The position numbers and the translations under genes were made by a program. A stretch of 64,000 nt of DNA from Streptomyces sp. APSN-46.1 (GTDB lineage Bacteria; Actinomycetota; Actinomycetes; Streptomycetales; Streptomycetaceae), in assembly GCF_022815725.1 (NCBI RefSeq), contig NZ_JALGRF010000002.1, positions 62,001 to 126,000 on the forward strand, in the 5' to 3' direction. The notes under the pieces are model-generated. The model searched no databases. It worked only from the letters and a program-made list of their open reading frames with translations, and had not been told where the DNA came from. Positions 53,958 through 62,557 of the stretch are shown here, one piece after another (within the stretch, counting starts at the first letter, position 1; the number at the start of each line of letters is the position of its first letter).

Positions 53958-54710
53958 ATGAAGCTCACAGTCGTCGGCTGTTCGGGGTCGTTTCCGTCCG
54001 CGGAATCGGCCTGTTCGAGCTACCTCGTCGAAGCCGACGGCTTCCGGCTGCTCCTCGACATGGGCAACGGCGCCCTCGGAGAGCTCCAGCGTCACATCGG
54101 TCTCTACGACCTCGACGCGATCTTCCTGAGCCATCTGCACGCCGATCACTGCATCGACATGTGCGCGTACTTCGTCGCCCGTTACTACCGCCACGAGGGC
54201 GGCCGCTGCGGCACCATCCCCGTCTTCGGCCCCGAGGGCACCGAGAAGCGGCTCACCACGGCCTACGACGACGTCCCCGACGAGCGCTCGATGAGCGAGG
54301 TCTTCGACTTCCGCACCCTGAAGTCCGGCAGCTTCGAGATCGGCCCGTTCCAGGTCCGTACGGAGAAGGTCTGCCACCCCGTCGAGGCGTACGGCATCCG
54401 CGTCGAGTACGGCGGCCGCTCGCTCACGTACTCCGGGGACACCGGCACCTGCCCCGAGCTGGGCCTGCTCGCCGACGGCACCGACCTGTTCCTCTGCGAG
54501 GCCTCCTTCACCCACGGCAAGGAGGACATCCCGGACCTCCACCTCAACGGCCGCGAGGCCGGGGAGTACGCCCGCGGCGGCCGGGTCGGCCGGCTCGTGC
54601 TCACCCACATCCCGCCGTGGACGAACGCCGACCAGAACCTCGCCGACGCCCGCGCGGTCTACGACGGCCCGGTCGACCTCGCGTACCCCGGCGCGGTGTA
54701 CGAGGTCTGA
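53958..54710 (+). CDS. MBL-fold metallo-hydrolase
   Basis: A 250-residue soluble protein. Metal motif SHLHADHCIDM gives HxHxDH, with further ligands in KVCHPVEAYG and SGDTGTCPEL and a C-terminal HIPP. The layout is that of the RNase Z/phosphodiesterase subgroup: two-zinc hydrolase acting on phosphodiester or similar bonds. Substrate unknown. Its 3' end converges on nagE2 with a long hairpin between. Confidence 0.9.
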   Translation: MKLTVVGCSGSFPSAESACSSYLVEADGFRLLLDMGNGALGELQRHIGLYDLDAIFLSHLHADHCIDMCAYFVARYYRHEGGRCGTIPVFGPEGTEKRLTTAYDDVPDERSMSEVFDFRTLKSGSFEIGPFQVRTEKVCHPVEAYGIRVEYGGRSLTYSGDTGTCPELGLLADGTDLFLCEASFTHGKEDIPDLHLNGREAGEYARGGRVGRLVLTHIPPWTNADQNLADARAVYDGPVDLAYPGAVYEV

Positions 54711-54733
54711 CCCCACCCGGGCCCCCGGACACG

Positions 54734-54773
54734 ACGACGCCCCGCCCTCCCTTCAGGGAGAGCGGGGCGTCGT
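54734..54773. terminator. Bidirectional terminator between MBL gene and nagE2
   Basis: Eighteen-bp arms (54734-54751 and 54756-54773) with a single mismatch and the loop TTCA. Confidence 0.88.
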
Positions 54774-54789
54774 GGCGTACCGGGGCTGC

Positions 54790-56067
54790 TTACTTGGCCT
54801 CGGCCTTCTGGAGCTCGGCGAGCTCATCGTCGGACTCGCGGCCCGGCGTCGGCAGGTTCCACTTGATGATCGCGAAGCGGAAGACGAAGTAGTAGACCAC
54901 CGCGAAGCAGAGGCCGACTCCGGCCAGGCCCCACGGGTTGTTCGCGATGCCGAGGTTCAGCAGGAAGTCGACCGCGCCGGCGGAGAAGCCGAAGCCGTCC
55001 CGCATGCCCAGCGCCCAGGTGAGGGCCAGGGAGACACCGGTCAGCACCGCGTGGATCGCGTAGAGCACCGGGGCGATGAACATGAAGGTGAACTCGATGG
55101 GCTCGGTCACACCGGTGACGAACGCGGTGGCCGCGAGGGAGAACATCATGCCGCCGACGACCTTGCGGCGCTCGGGGCGGGCGCAGTGGACGATCGCGAG
55201 GCAGGCCGCCGGGAGGGCGAACATCATGATCGGGAAGAACCCGGTCATGAACTGTCCGGCGCTCGGGTCACCGGCGAGGAAGCGGCCGATGTCACCGTGG
55301 ACGGCGCCGGTGGGGGTGTCGAACGAGCCGGCCTGGAACCACGGGAAGGAGTTCAGCAGGTGGTGCATGCCGATCGGGATCAGCGCACGGTTGGCGACGC
55401 CGAAGATGCCCGCGCCGACGGCACCGGAGCCGACGAGCCACTCACCGAAGTTGTGCAGGCCGGCGCCGAGGACGGGCCAGATGAGACCGAAGACGATGCC
55501 GGTGACCAGGCCGGCGAGCGCGGAGAGGATCGGGACCAGACGGCGGCCGCCGAAGAAGCCCGCCCAGTCCGGCAGCTTGGTTCGGTAGAACTTCTGGTAG
55601 AGCAGGGCGGTGATGATGCCCATCACGACGCCGCCGAGGACACCGGCGTTGACCGCGGCATCCACCATGACGATCTTGCCGTCGACCACCTTGGCGACCT
55701 TCGGCAGGTTGCTGTCGGTGAAGGTGGCGAGCACCTTCTGGAAGACCAGGTATCCGGTCACGGCGGCGAGGGCGGTGGAGCCGTCCGACTTCTTGGCGAA
55801 GCCGATCGCGATACCGACGGCGAACAGCAGCGCCATGTTGTCGAGGATCGCGCCACCGCCGGCGGCCATGTAACCGGCGATCTTGAGGATGAACGTCGGG
55901 AAGACGTCCTTGTCGCCGAGCATGTCGCCCGCGCCCAGGCGGAGCAGGAGTGCGCCCGCGGGCAGCACGGCTACGGGGAGCATGAGGCTCCGGCCGATGC
56001 GCTGCATGACGGCCATCACGCCAGCGCCCTTCTTCTTCTCAGCCGCGGGGGCGGCAGCCGTGGTCAC
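54790..56067 (-). CDS. nagE2: PTS GlcNAc transporter EIIC, NagE2
   Basis: A 425-residue phosphotransferase EIIC membrane subunit from GTG 56067 with GGAGGAAG upstream. About ten hydrophobic segments; the substrate-site signature is TGVTEPIEFTF, and the N-terminal GRSLMLPVAVLPAGALLLRL (20) is typical. Streptomyces NagE2 imports N-acetylglucosamine and hands it on with NagF (EIIB). It is the gene further from nagF of the two EIIC genes, matching the nagE2 position in S. coelicolor from memory. Three dre-like boxes lie upstream. Confidence 0.92.
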   Translation of the reverse strand: MTTAAAPAAEKKKGAGVMAVMQRIGRSLMLPVAVLPAGALLLRLGAGDMLGDKDVFPTFILKIAGYMAAGGGAILDNMALLFAVGIAIGFAKKSDGSTALAAVTGYLVFQKVLATFTDSNLPKVAKVVDGKIVMVDAAVNAGVLGGVVMGIITALLYQKFYRTKLPDWAGFFGGRRLVPILSALAGLVTGIVFGLIWPVLGAGLHNFGEWLVGSGAVGAGIFGVANRALIPIGMHHLLNSFPWFQAGSFDTPTGAVHGDIGRFLAGDPSAGQFMTGFFPIMMFALPAACLAIVHCARPERRKVVGGMMFSLAATAFVTGVTEPIEFTFMFIAPVLYAIHAVLTGVSLALTWALGMRDGFGFSAGAVDFLLNLGIANNPWGLAGVGLCFAVVYYFVFRFAIIKWNLPTPGRESDDELAELQKAEAK

Positions 56068-56156
56068 AACTTCCTCCAGTGGGCAAGGCGACGCCAGAGG
56101 GAAACGGGGGACGGCGACGTCTCAGATACGGGGGTACGCGGGCTCGGACAGGCCCG

Positions 56157-56172
56157 CGTGGTCTACACCAAT
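56157..56172. promoter_or_regulatory. dre-like DasR box 1 upstream of nagE2
   Basis: CGTGGTCTACACCAAT fits the DasR consensus ACTGGTCTAGACCACT at most positions, reading on either strand. DasR represses PTS and chitin genes and releases on glucosamine 6-phosphate. It lies 90 bp upstream of nagE2. Confidence 0.75.
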
Positions 56173-56174
56173 CG

Positions 56175-56190
56175 ATGGTGTAGACCAGTT
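56175..56190. promoter_or_regulatory. dre-like DasR box 2 upstream of nagE2
   Basis: ATGGTGTAGACCAGTT is a near-palindromic dre element beside the first box; two adjacent boxes favour cooperative DasR binding. Confidence 0.85.
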
Positions 56191-56230
56191 GTAGCACGGT
56201 GAGGGATAGATAAGGAACCTTCGATTTCCT

Positions 56231-56246
56231 GTGGTCTACGCCACAC
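56231..56246. promoter_or_regulatory. dre-like DasR box 3
   Basis: GTGGTCTACGCCACAC is a weaker copy of the dre palindrome, upstream of the other two in the nagE2 promoter region and after the nagE1 3' end. Confidence 0.65.
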
Positions 56247-56332
56247 TCGGCCTCGACGGGTCGGACGGTGCGGCGCCGTGATCTTCGGACAAGCGGAAGG
56301 CCCCCGGATCCAGGATCCGAGGGCCTCGCTCG

Positions 56333-56352
56333 GCCGGGCCGAAGGGCCCGGC
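56333..56352 (-). terminator. Terminator after nagE1
   Basis: Arms GCCGGGCC and GGCCCGGC (56333-56340 and 56345-56352) follow the nagE1 stop. A second hairpin GGCCCCCGGATCC / GGATCCGAGGGCC lies at about 56299-56325. Confidence 0.7.
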
Positions 56353-56364
56353 GCCACCTGCCCG

Positions 56365-57666
56365 TTACGCCTTGGTGACCTCCGCCTGCATCGCCGCGAT
56401 CTCCTCGTCCGACTCCCGGCCCGGGGTCGGGATGTCGAACTTCGTGATCGCGAAGCGGAAGACGGCGTAATAGACGACCGCGAAGCCCAGACCGATCGGA
56501 ATGATCAGCCACGGCTTCGTCGCCAGGCCCCAGTTGATGATGTAGTCGATCAGGCCCGCCGAGAAGCTGAAACCGTCATGGACGCCCAGCGCCCAGGTCA
56601 CCGCCATCGACGCACCCGTCAGCACCGCGTGGATCACGTACAGCAGGGGCGCCACGAAGAGGAAGGAGTACTCCAGCGGCTCGGTGATCCCCGTGACGAA
56701 CGAGGTCAGGGCCACCGACAGCATCAGGCCGCCCACCTCCTTGCGCCGCTGCGGCTTCGCGCAGTGCGTGATCGCCAGCGCCGCCGCCGGGAGGGCGAAC
56801 ATCATGATCGGGAAGAACCCGCTGAGGAACTGCCCGGCATCCGGGTCGCCCGCCAGGAACATGTTGATGTCGCCGTGCACCGTCTGGCCGTCCGGCTTCG
56901 TGTAACTGCCGAACTGGAACCACACCGGCACGTTCAGGAACTGGTGCAGGCCGATCACCAGCAGCGCGCGGTTCGCGACGCCGAAGATGCCGGCGCCCCA
57001 CGAACCCAGACCCACCAGCCAGTCGGAGAAACTCTCCAGCGCGTCACCGACGGGCGGCCAGATCCACAGGCACAGCGCGGCGAAGCCGATCGCGACGAAC
57101 GACATGATGATCGGGACGAGCCGGCGGCCGTTGAAGAAGCCCAGCCAGTCCACCAGCTTCACCCGGTGGTAGCGCTGCCAGAACCAGGCGGTCAGCAGGC
57201 CCATGATGATGCCGCCGAAGACCCCGGGATTCTGGTACGTGTACGAGACGAAGGTGTCGCCCGGCGCCAGACAGCCGCCCCCGATGTCCCTGGTGCCCGC
57301 CGGGCAGGGTTTCTGGAACGCGTGCAGCACGCCGCGGTAGACCAGGAAGCCCGCGACCGCCGCCAGCGCCGTCGAGCCGTCCGCCTTCTTGGCCATGCCG
57401 ATCGCGACGCCGACGCAGAAGAGGAGCGGCAGTCCGAGGTCGGAGTCCAGCAGCGCACCGCCCGCGCCGGCCATCACCTTGGCCACGTCCGTCCAGTTCA
57501 GGCCGTCCCTGCCGAAGACGTCCGGCTGCCCGAGGCGGTTGAGGATGCCCGCGGCGGGCAGGACGGCGATCGGCAGCTGAAGGCTCCGGCCCATCTTCTG
57601 CAGGCCCTGGAACAAGCCGTTCCACCACTGGCGTCGCGGCACTGCTGCGGCGCTGCTCGCGCTCAT
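56365..57666 (-). CDS. nagE1: PTS GlcNAc-family EIIC, NagE1
   Basis: A 433-residue EIIC paralogue of NagE2 from ATG 57666. The signature TGITEPLEYSF is kept, and the end DIPTPGRESDEEIAAMQAE resembles the tail of NagE2 (NLPTPGRESDDELAELQKAE), so the two arose by duplication. A 15-residue loop with PCPAGTRDIGGGCLAPGDTF (20), absent in NagE2, holds two Cys. In S. coelicolor NagE1 is not needed for GlcNAc uptake, from memory, so its substrate is open. One dre box lies between it and nagF. Confidence 0.9.
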   Translation of the reverse strand: MSASSAAAVPRRQWWNGLFQGLQKMGRSLQLPIAVLPAAGILNRLGQPDVFGRDGLNWTDVAKVMAGAGGALLDSDLGLPLLFCVGVAIGMAKKADGSTALAAVAGFLVYRGVLHAFQKPCPAGTRDIGGGCLAPGDTFVSYTYQNPGVFGGIIMGLLTAWFWQRYHRVKLVDWLGFFNGRRLVPIIMSFVAIGFAALCLWIWPPVGDALESFSDWLVGLGSWGAGIFGVANRALLVIGLHQFLNVPVWFQFGSYTKPDGQTVHGDINMFLAGDPDAGQFLSGFFPIMMFALPAAALAITHCAKPQRRKEVGGLMLSVALTSFVTGITEPLEYSFLFVAPLLYVIHAVLTGASMAVTWALGVHDGFSFSAGLIDYIINWGLATKPWLIIPIGLGFAVVYYAVFRFAITKFDIPTPGRESDEEIAAMQAEVTKA

Positions 57667-57717
57667 CGGCTTCCTCCCTGACCGGCCCGTTTTTGGCAGT
57701 CGCGACACTTGCGGCAC

Positions 57718-57733
57718 ACTGGTGTAGACCACT
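57718..57733. promoter_or_regulatory. dre DasR box between nagE1 and nagF
   Basis: ACTGGTGTAGACCACT matches the DasR consensus ACTGGTCTAGACCACT in all but one position. It is 52 bp upstream of nagE1 and 199 bp upstream of nagF, and can serve both divergent promoters. Confidence 0.92.
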
Positions 57734-57931
57734 AGTGATGTGATCGCATGTGACCCGCCTGGAGGGCAGGTTGCTGCTGATCGTCATCATTCGGCAGCTA
57801 CCGGGCACGCGCTCGCGTAGATGGGCCAACCGTGGGCTACCGTGACAAACGGACCGCGCCGGCAGGTCGCCGGCCGGGCCGGAGGACAACGGCCGCCGAG
57901 ACTCGTTCTTCGAACATCCAGGGAGAAATGC

Positions 57932-58165
57932 ATGGCCACCAAGGCTGAGAAGATCGTCGCCGGGCTCGGCGGCATCGACAACATCGAAGAGGTCGAGGGC
58001 TGCATCACCCGCCTGCGTACCGAGGTCCACGACGCGAGCCTGGTCGACGAGGCCGCCCTGAAGGCCGCCGGCGCCCACGGCGTCGTCAAGATGGGCACCG
58101 CGATCCAGGTCGTCATCGGCACCGACGCCGACCCGATCGCCGGCGAGATCGAAGACATGATGTGA
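57932..58165 (+). CDS. nagF: PTS GlcNAc EIIB, NagF
   Basis: A 77-residue EIIB from ATG 57932 with GGGAGA upstream. The phosphorylated Cys is C24 in EVEGCITRLR; the rest (GVVKMGTAIQVVIG) is the typical glucose-family EIIB. It takes phosphate from EIIA (Crr, not in the window) and passes it to GlcNAc during uptake through NagE2. Divergent from nagE1 with the DasR box between. Confidence 0.95.
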   Translation: MATKAEKIVAGLGGIDNIEEVEGCITRLRTEVHDASLVDEAALKAAGAHGVVKMGTAIQVVIGTDADPIAGEIEDMM

Positions 58166-58333
58166 CCTGAGCCCACGCGCTCACGAGACCCCGTCCCGGC
58201 CGCCGCCGCCTCCCGGCCGCCTCCCGGACGGGGTCTTCGTACGGGGTCCTGCGCGGGGTCTTCGTACGGGTCTTCGTACGAGGTGTCCGTACGGGGACAT
58301 GGGCCCGGGCCCGCAGGGACTAGGCTCGGGAGC

Positions 58334-59068
58334 ATGTCTCGCATCGACGGCCGTACGCCCGATCAGCTCCGCCCGGTCACCATCGAACGCGGATGGAGCA
58401 AGCACGCCGAGGGCTCCGTCCTCATCTCCTTCGGAGACACCAAAGTCTTCTGCACCGCCTCCTTCACCGAAGGCGTCCCGCGCTGGCGCAAGGGCAGCGG
58501 CGAAGGCTGGGTCACCTCCGAGTACTCGATGCTGCCCCGCTCCACCAACACCCGCGGCGACCGCGAATCCGTCCGCGGCAAGATCGGCGGCCGCACCCAC
58601 GAGATCTCCCGCCTCATCGGCCGCTCGCTGCGCGCCGTCATCGACTACAAGGCCCTGGGCGAGAACACCATCGTCCTGGACTGCGACGTCCTCCAGGCCG
58701 ACGGCGGCACCCGCACCGCCGCGATCACCGGCGCCTACGTCGCCCTCGCCGACGCCGTCGCCTGGGGCCAGAAGAAGAAGCTGATCAAGGCCGGCCGCAA
58801 GCCGCTCACCGGCACGGTCGCCGCCGTCAGCGTCGGCATCGTCGACGGCGAACCCCTCCTCGACCTCTGCTACGAGGAGGACGTGCGGGCCGAGACCGAC
58901 ATGAACGTCGTCTGCACCGGCGACGGCCGCTTCGTCGAGGTCCAGGGCACCGCCGAGGGCGAGCCCTTCGACCGCAAGGAGCTCAACGCCCTCCTCGACC
59001 TGGCCTCCGGCGGCTGCGCCGACCTCCAGGCCCTCCAGCTGAGTGCGCTGGACCTCCAGGTTCTGTGA
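58334..59068 (+). CDS. rph: Ribonuclease PH
   Basis: A 244-residue phosphorolytic 3'-5' exoribonuclease that trims tRNA 3' ends. Signatures: [20 protein letters not shown] (20), [30 protein letters not shown] (20). Standard length, ATG at 58334 after GGGAG. It precedes a lipoprotein gene and rdgB; rph-rdgB neighbourhood is conserved in many bacteria. Confidence 0.97.
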   Translation: MSRIDGRTPDQLRPVTIERGWSKHAEGSVLISFGDTKVFCTASFTEGVPRWRKGSGEGWVTSEYSMLPRSTNTRGDRESVRGKIGGRTHEISRLIGRSLRAVIDYKALGENTIVLDCDVLQADGGTRTAAITGAYVALADAVAWGQKKKLIKAGRKPLTGTVAAVSVGIVDGEPLLDLCYEEDVRAETDMNVVCTGDGRFVEVQGTAEGEPFDRKELNALLDLASGGCADLQALQLSALDLQVL

Positions 59069-59204
59069 CCCCGTAACCGGATCAGTTGACCGGAGCCGCT
59101 CGGCAACCGCCGGGCCCGCCCCGGCGTCCCCGTAGACACGGGCGCACGGTGTCACTACCGTGCGCCCGTCCACGTCACCACGCACGCCTCCCTGGGGGAA
59201 CCGC

Positions 59205-59585
59205 ATGAAGCTCCGCATAGCCGCCGTCGCGGTGGCAGCCGTCCTGACCGTTCCCGCCCTCACGTCCTGCGACGCGATCTCGACGGCGATGGACTGCGCC
59301 AGCACGGCCGTGGCCATCACGGACGGTGCGAACGACCTCCAGCAGGCCGTCTCGCAGGCGGGCAACAGCCCGCAGGACGCGCAGAACGCGCTCAACCAGA
59401 TCGACACGAACCTCAAGAAGATCGGCGACCAGACGGACAACGCCGACCTGCGCAAGGCCATCGACTCGATGAACACGGCCGTCAAGAACGTCCGTACGTC
59501 GATCGAGGGCGGCAACGCCGCCCCCGACATCACGCCGGTCGCGGACGCGGCGTCCGAGATCTCGAAGGTCTGCACGCCGGGCTGA
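59205..59585 (+). CDS. Small lipoprotein
   Basis: A 126-residue lipoprotein with the lipobox L19-T20-S21-C22 after MKLRIAAVAVAAVLTVPA. The mature part is helical (LNQIDTNLKKIGDQTDNADL) with further Cys at residue 31 and near the end. No named family. It stands between rph and rdgB. Confidence 0.85.
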   Translation: MKLRIAAVAVAAVLTVPALTSCDAISTAMDCASTAVAITDGANDLQQAVSQAGNSPQDAQNALNQIDTNLKKIGDQTDNADLRKAIDSMNTAVKNVRTSIEGGNAAPDITPVADAASEISKVCTPG

Positions 59586-59645
59586 GGCCGTACGGGGGCC
59601 GCGGAGGCGGCGGGGGCCGCGGGGGGCGGCCGGAATAATGGACGC

Positions 59646-60257
59646 ATGACGACGACCAGCCGCCTGATCCTCGCGACCCGCAACGCGGGCAAAGTCTCCG
59701 AACTCCGCGCCATCCTGTCCGACGCCGGCCTGCCGCACGAGCTGGTCGGCGCGGACGCCTACCCGGAGATCCCGGACGTCAAGGAAACCGGCATCACCTT
59801 CGCCGAGAACGCCCTCCTCAAGGCCCACGCCCTCGCCCGGGCCACGGGCCTGCCGGCCGTCGCGGACGACTCCGGCCTCTGCGTGGACGTCCTGAACGGC
59901 GTCCCCGGCGTCTTCTCGGCCCGCTGGGCCGGCAGCCACGGCGACGACAAGGCGAACCTGGAGCTCCTCCTGGCCCAGCTGTCGGACATCCCCGCCGAAC
60001 ACCGCGGGGCCCACTTCGCCTGCGCGGCGGCCCTCGCCCTCCCGGACGGCACCGAACGCGTCGTCGAGGGACGCCTCCTGGGCACCCTCCGCCACACCCC
60101 GTCCGGCACCGGCGGCTTCGGCTACGACCCGATCCTCCAGCCCGTGGGCGACACCCGCACCTGCGCGGAACTCACCGCGGCCGAGAAGAACGCCATCTCC
60201 CACCGAGGCCAGGCCTTCCGCGCCCTGGTCCCGTTCATCCGCGCCCTGCTGGGCTGA
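59646..60257 (+). CDS. rdgB: XTP/dITP pyrophosphatase (RdgB/HAM1)
   Basis: A 203-residue house-cleaning enzyme that hydrolyses XTP, ITP and dITP to monophosphates. ATRNAGKVSELRAIL (substrate loop), VADDSGLCVDVLNGVPGVFS (20) with the metal-binding Asp, and FGYDPILQP are all present. Normal length; a strong terminator follows. Confidence 0.96.
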   Translation: MTTTSRLILATRNAGKVSELRAILSDAGLPHELVGADAYPEIPDVKETGITFAENALLKAHALARATGLPAVADDSGLCVDVLNGVPGVFSARWAGSHGDDKANLELLLAQLSDIPAEHRGAHFACAAALALPDGTERVVEGRLLGTLRHTPSGTGGFGYDPILQPVGDTRTCAELTAAEKNAISHRGQAFRALVPFIRALLG

Positions 60258-60270
60258 CCGCGCAGACGCC

Positions 60271-60305
60271 GAGGGCCCCGTACGCAAGCTGCGTACGGGG
60301 CCCTC
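60271..60305. terminator. Terminator between rdgB and tRNA-Leu
   Basis: Perfect 15-bp arms (60271-60285 and 60291-60305) with loop AAGCT, between the convergent rdgB and tRNA-Leu genes. Confidence 0.9.
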
Positions 60306-60312
60306 GTGCACG

Positions 60313-60397
60313 TGCGGTTGGGGGGACTCGAACCCCCACGGGTTTTACCCCACTGGGACCTAAACCCAGCGTGACTACCAAATTCCACCACAACCGC
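60313..60397 (-). tRNA. tRNA-Leu (UAG)
   Basis: An 85-nt class II tRNA on the reverse strand. Acceptor GCGGTTG/CAACCGC, anticodon stem CTGGG/CCCAG around TTTAGGT (anticodon TAG), a long variable arm and the T arm with GGTTCGAGTCC. Discriminator A. CCA is not encoded. Confidence 0.97.
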
Positions 60398-60440
60398 GAC
60401 ATTTAACCCAAATCGGACATCTCCCTGTCTGGGCTAGGGA

Positions 60441-61457
60441 TCAGTGTACGGGTCGGCCGGGAGCGGCGGCGGGTTTCGGGCGACGGTTGCGGCACCACGT
60501 GTCCGTCAGGGTGTGGCAGTTGGGGCACAGGTAGCGCAGGTTCTCGTGGCGGTTGTCGAGCCAGTTCCCACTGATGTGGTCGATCTGGAGCGTGATCGGC
60601 AGGCCCAGCCATTCTCCGGGGTTTCCGCATGTTGTACAGAGGTAGGGAACGCCGATCTCCTGCAGTGCGCGGTGTAGGCGGGTGCGGTTGGTTCGGGGGG
60701 CGCCCTCGGGAAGCAGGATGAGCGTGTCGGCCGCGACGGCCCTGGGTGGCACCGCGCGGGTGCTCGCCCATGTGCGTCGCTTGAAATGGCTGACATCGAG
60801 TCCGAGTTGAGTGACGCGGCGCCGGAGGCGGCGATGGTTCACGTCGTTGACGGTCAGATCGAGAGCGCGCATGAGATCCGCATAACTGGCGGCCTCCGGG
60901 ATGGCCGCGCGCAGGGCCTCCTCAGGAATGGCCAGCCGGGAGTTCCGGAAGTGGGTCGTGTCGATGCCGTGCTCCTTCAGCATCCTCCCGAGGGCGGCGC
61001 GGGACCGGCTGTCATCCGGGATGCCCAGGGTGCGCGCCGTGCCGCGGATGCTGTCGGCGGAGGCCGCCGCAAGGACGAGTTCGTCCGCGGTGAACGGTAG
61101 TTCGACGCCGCCGCGCTGCATGCCGGGGAAGTGGCTGATGTCGATACCCGCTGCGGCGATTCGGCGGACGATGTGCGACAGGGTGCCGGTGGCCGGAGGG
61201 GCGCCGAGCTTGACGGCTACCTCGCGCAGTGTGGTCGATGAAGCCACTGCGGCAGCTATGGCCTCGTCGGAGTACTTGCGCCACGGACTGCGCTTCGCGA
61301 AGTGGCTGCTGTCGATTCCGTGGGAGGAGACCTGTTTCTGGAGTGTGCGGCGCTGACCACCGCTCTCCTTGAGTCCCAGTCGCCGCATCAGATCGGCCCA
61401 ACCTCGTGATTCGGCAACCGCTGCGGACAGGGTGTCCCGGTCGTACGGATCGGCCAC
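60441..61457 (-). CDS. HNH protein with four helix-turn-helix-like repeats
   Basis: A 338-residue protein from GTG 61457 with GGAGGGAG upstream. Four 55-60-residue helical repeats end GIDSSHF (47-53), GIDISHF (104-110), GIDTTHF (164-170) and GLDVSHF (219-225). The C-terminal HNH endonuclease domain has C274-x2-C277, LQIDHISGNWLDN with H294, ENLRYL, and C311-PNC-H315. The repeats may read DNA and the HNH cut it, or it may be a homing-like or defence nuclease. It lies 43 bp from tRNA-Leu with no integrase. Confidence 0.85.
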   Translation of the reverse strand: MADPYDRDTLSAAVAESRGWADLMRRLGLKESGGQRRTLQKQVSSHGIDSSHFAKRSPWRKYSDEAIAAAVASSTTLREVAVKLGAPPATGTLSHIVRRIAAAGIDISHFPGMQRGGVELPFTADELVLAAASADSIRGTARTLGIPDDSRSRAALGRMLKEHGIDTTHFRNSRLAIPEEALRAAIPEAASYADLMRALDLTVNDVNHRRLRRRVTQLGLDVSHFKRRTWASTRAVPPRAVAADTLILLPEGAPRTNRTRLHRALQEIGVPYLCTTCGNPGEWLGLPITLQIDHISGNWLDNRHENLRYLCPNCHTLTDTWCRNRRPKPAAAPGRPVH

Positions 61458-61551
61458 GGCCTGCTCCCTCCTTGATCGTCGGCCACACGTGCGGCCCTCG
61501 TACGGAGTAACGGACCGATAGTCGGACAGTTACGGCTGATTTCGTCTGGTA

Positions 61552-61594
61552 AACGGAACGGCCCGCACCGGTTCAGGGTGCGGGCCGCTCCGTT
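61552..61594 (-). terminator. Terminator after bcp
   Basis: Eleven-bp core arms CGGCCCGCACC / GGTGCGGGCCG (61559-61569 and 61577-61587), extended by outer AACGGA/TCCGTT, 15 bp after the bcp stop. Confidence 0.8.
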
Positions 61595-61608
61595 GGGAAG
61601 AGGGCGGG

Positions 61609-62076
61609 TCAGATGCCCAGGTCCTTGATGATCTTCGCTACGTGGCCCGTGGCCTTGACGTTGTAGAGGGCGCGCTCGACCTTGCCCTCCTCGTCGACGA
61701 TCACCGTGGAGCGGATGACCCCGGTGACGGTCTTGCCGTAGAGCTTCTTCTCGCCGAAGGCCCCGTACGCCGCGAGGACCTCCTTGGACGGGTCGCCGAC
61801 CAGGGTCACCTTCAGGTGTTCCTGCTCCCGGAACTTCGCGAGCTTCTCCGGCTTGTCCGGGGAGACGCCGATGACGTCGTAACCCGCTTGGGCCAGGACG
61901 GCCAGGTTGTCCGTGAAGTCGCAGGCCTGCTTCGTGCAGCCCGGGGTCAGGGCGGCCGGGTAGAAGTACACGATCACCTTGCGGCCCTTGTGGTCGGCAA
62001 GCGAGACCTCGTTGCCGTCCGCGTCGGGCAGGGTGAAGGCGGGGGCGGTGTCGCCCTGCTGAAGTCGCTCGCTCAT
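61609..62076 (-). CDS. bcp: Thioredoxin-dependent thiol peroxidase Bcp
   Basis: A 155-residue atypical 2-Cys peroxiredoxin. The peroxidatic C47 and resolving C52 lie in LTPGCTKQACDF, preceded by VIVYFYPAALTPG. It reduces peroxides and lipid hydroperoxides in the cytoplasm with thioredoxin. Divergent from the DUF3618 gene. Confidence 0.95.
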   Translation of the reverse strand: MSERLQQGDTAPAFTLPDADGNEVSLADHKGRKVIVYFYPAALTPGCTKQACDFTDNLAVLAQAGYDVIGVSPDKPEKLAKFREQEHLKVTLVGDPSKEVLAAYGAFGEKKLYGKTVTGVIRSTVIVDEEGKVERALYNVKATGHVAKIIKDLGI

Positions 62077-62193
62077 CTCAACAGCTCCTCGGGAGGGGAT
62101 CAGTACGCCACGAGACTAAGCTGACAGACTGTCCACGGGCGGATCACGTCCCCCATGCGACCACTCGCACGACACGACGACGGAGGCAGCGCG

Positions 62194-62511
62194 GTGCCGG
62201 AAGCCAGGACCCCCGCACAGATCGAGGCGGACATCGTCCGCAGGCGCGAGCAGCTCGCCGAGACGCTCGACGAGATCGGCGTGCGCATGCATCCGAAGAC
62301 GATCATCGGGGACGCCAAGGCCAGGGTCGCCTCGACGGTGGATCACACCGCCGGGCGGGCGGTCGTCGCGGTGAACCGCCTCGTGACCGATGTGAAGGCC
62401 GGCCTGTGCAACGAGGACGGGACCCCGCGCCCCGAGCGGATCGTGCCGGTGGCGCTGCTCGCGGTCGGCGTGGTCGGTCTGATCGTCGTGTCGGCGCGAC
62501 GCAAGCACTGA
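62194..62511 (+). CDS. DUF3618 family small membrane protein
   Basis: A 105-residue protein from GTG 62194, seven bases after CGGAGG. TPAQIEADIVRRREQLAETL (20) and RMHPKTIIGDAKARV are the DUF3618 signature; a single membrane segment near the end (IVPVALLAVGVVGLIVVS) is followed by ARRKH. Found in actinobacteria beside stress/envelope genes. Function unknown. Confidence 0.9.
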   Translation: MPEARTPAQIEADIVRRREQLAETLDEIGVRMHPKTIIGDAKARVASTVDHTAGRAVVAVNRLVTDVKAGLCNEDGTPRPERIVPVALLAVGVVGLIVVSARRKH

Positions 62512-62557
62512 TGACCCTGCGGCGTGCGGGGAGGGCCCGGGCGGGTAGGTTCGAGGG

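Noticed and set aside
60313..61457. Genomic island integrated at tRNA-Leu
   Set aside because: I found no integrase and no repeat of the tRNA 3' end on the far side of the HNH gene.
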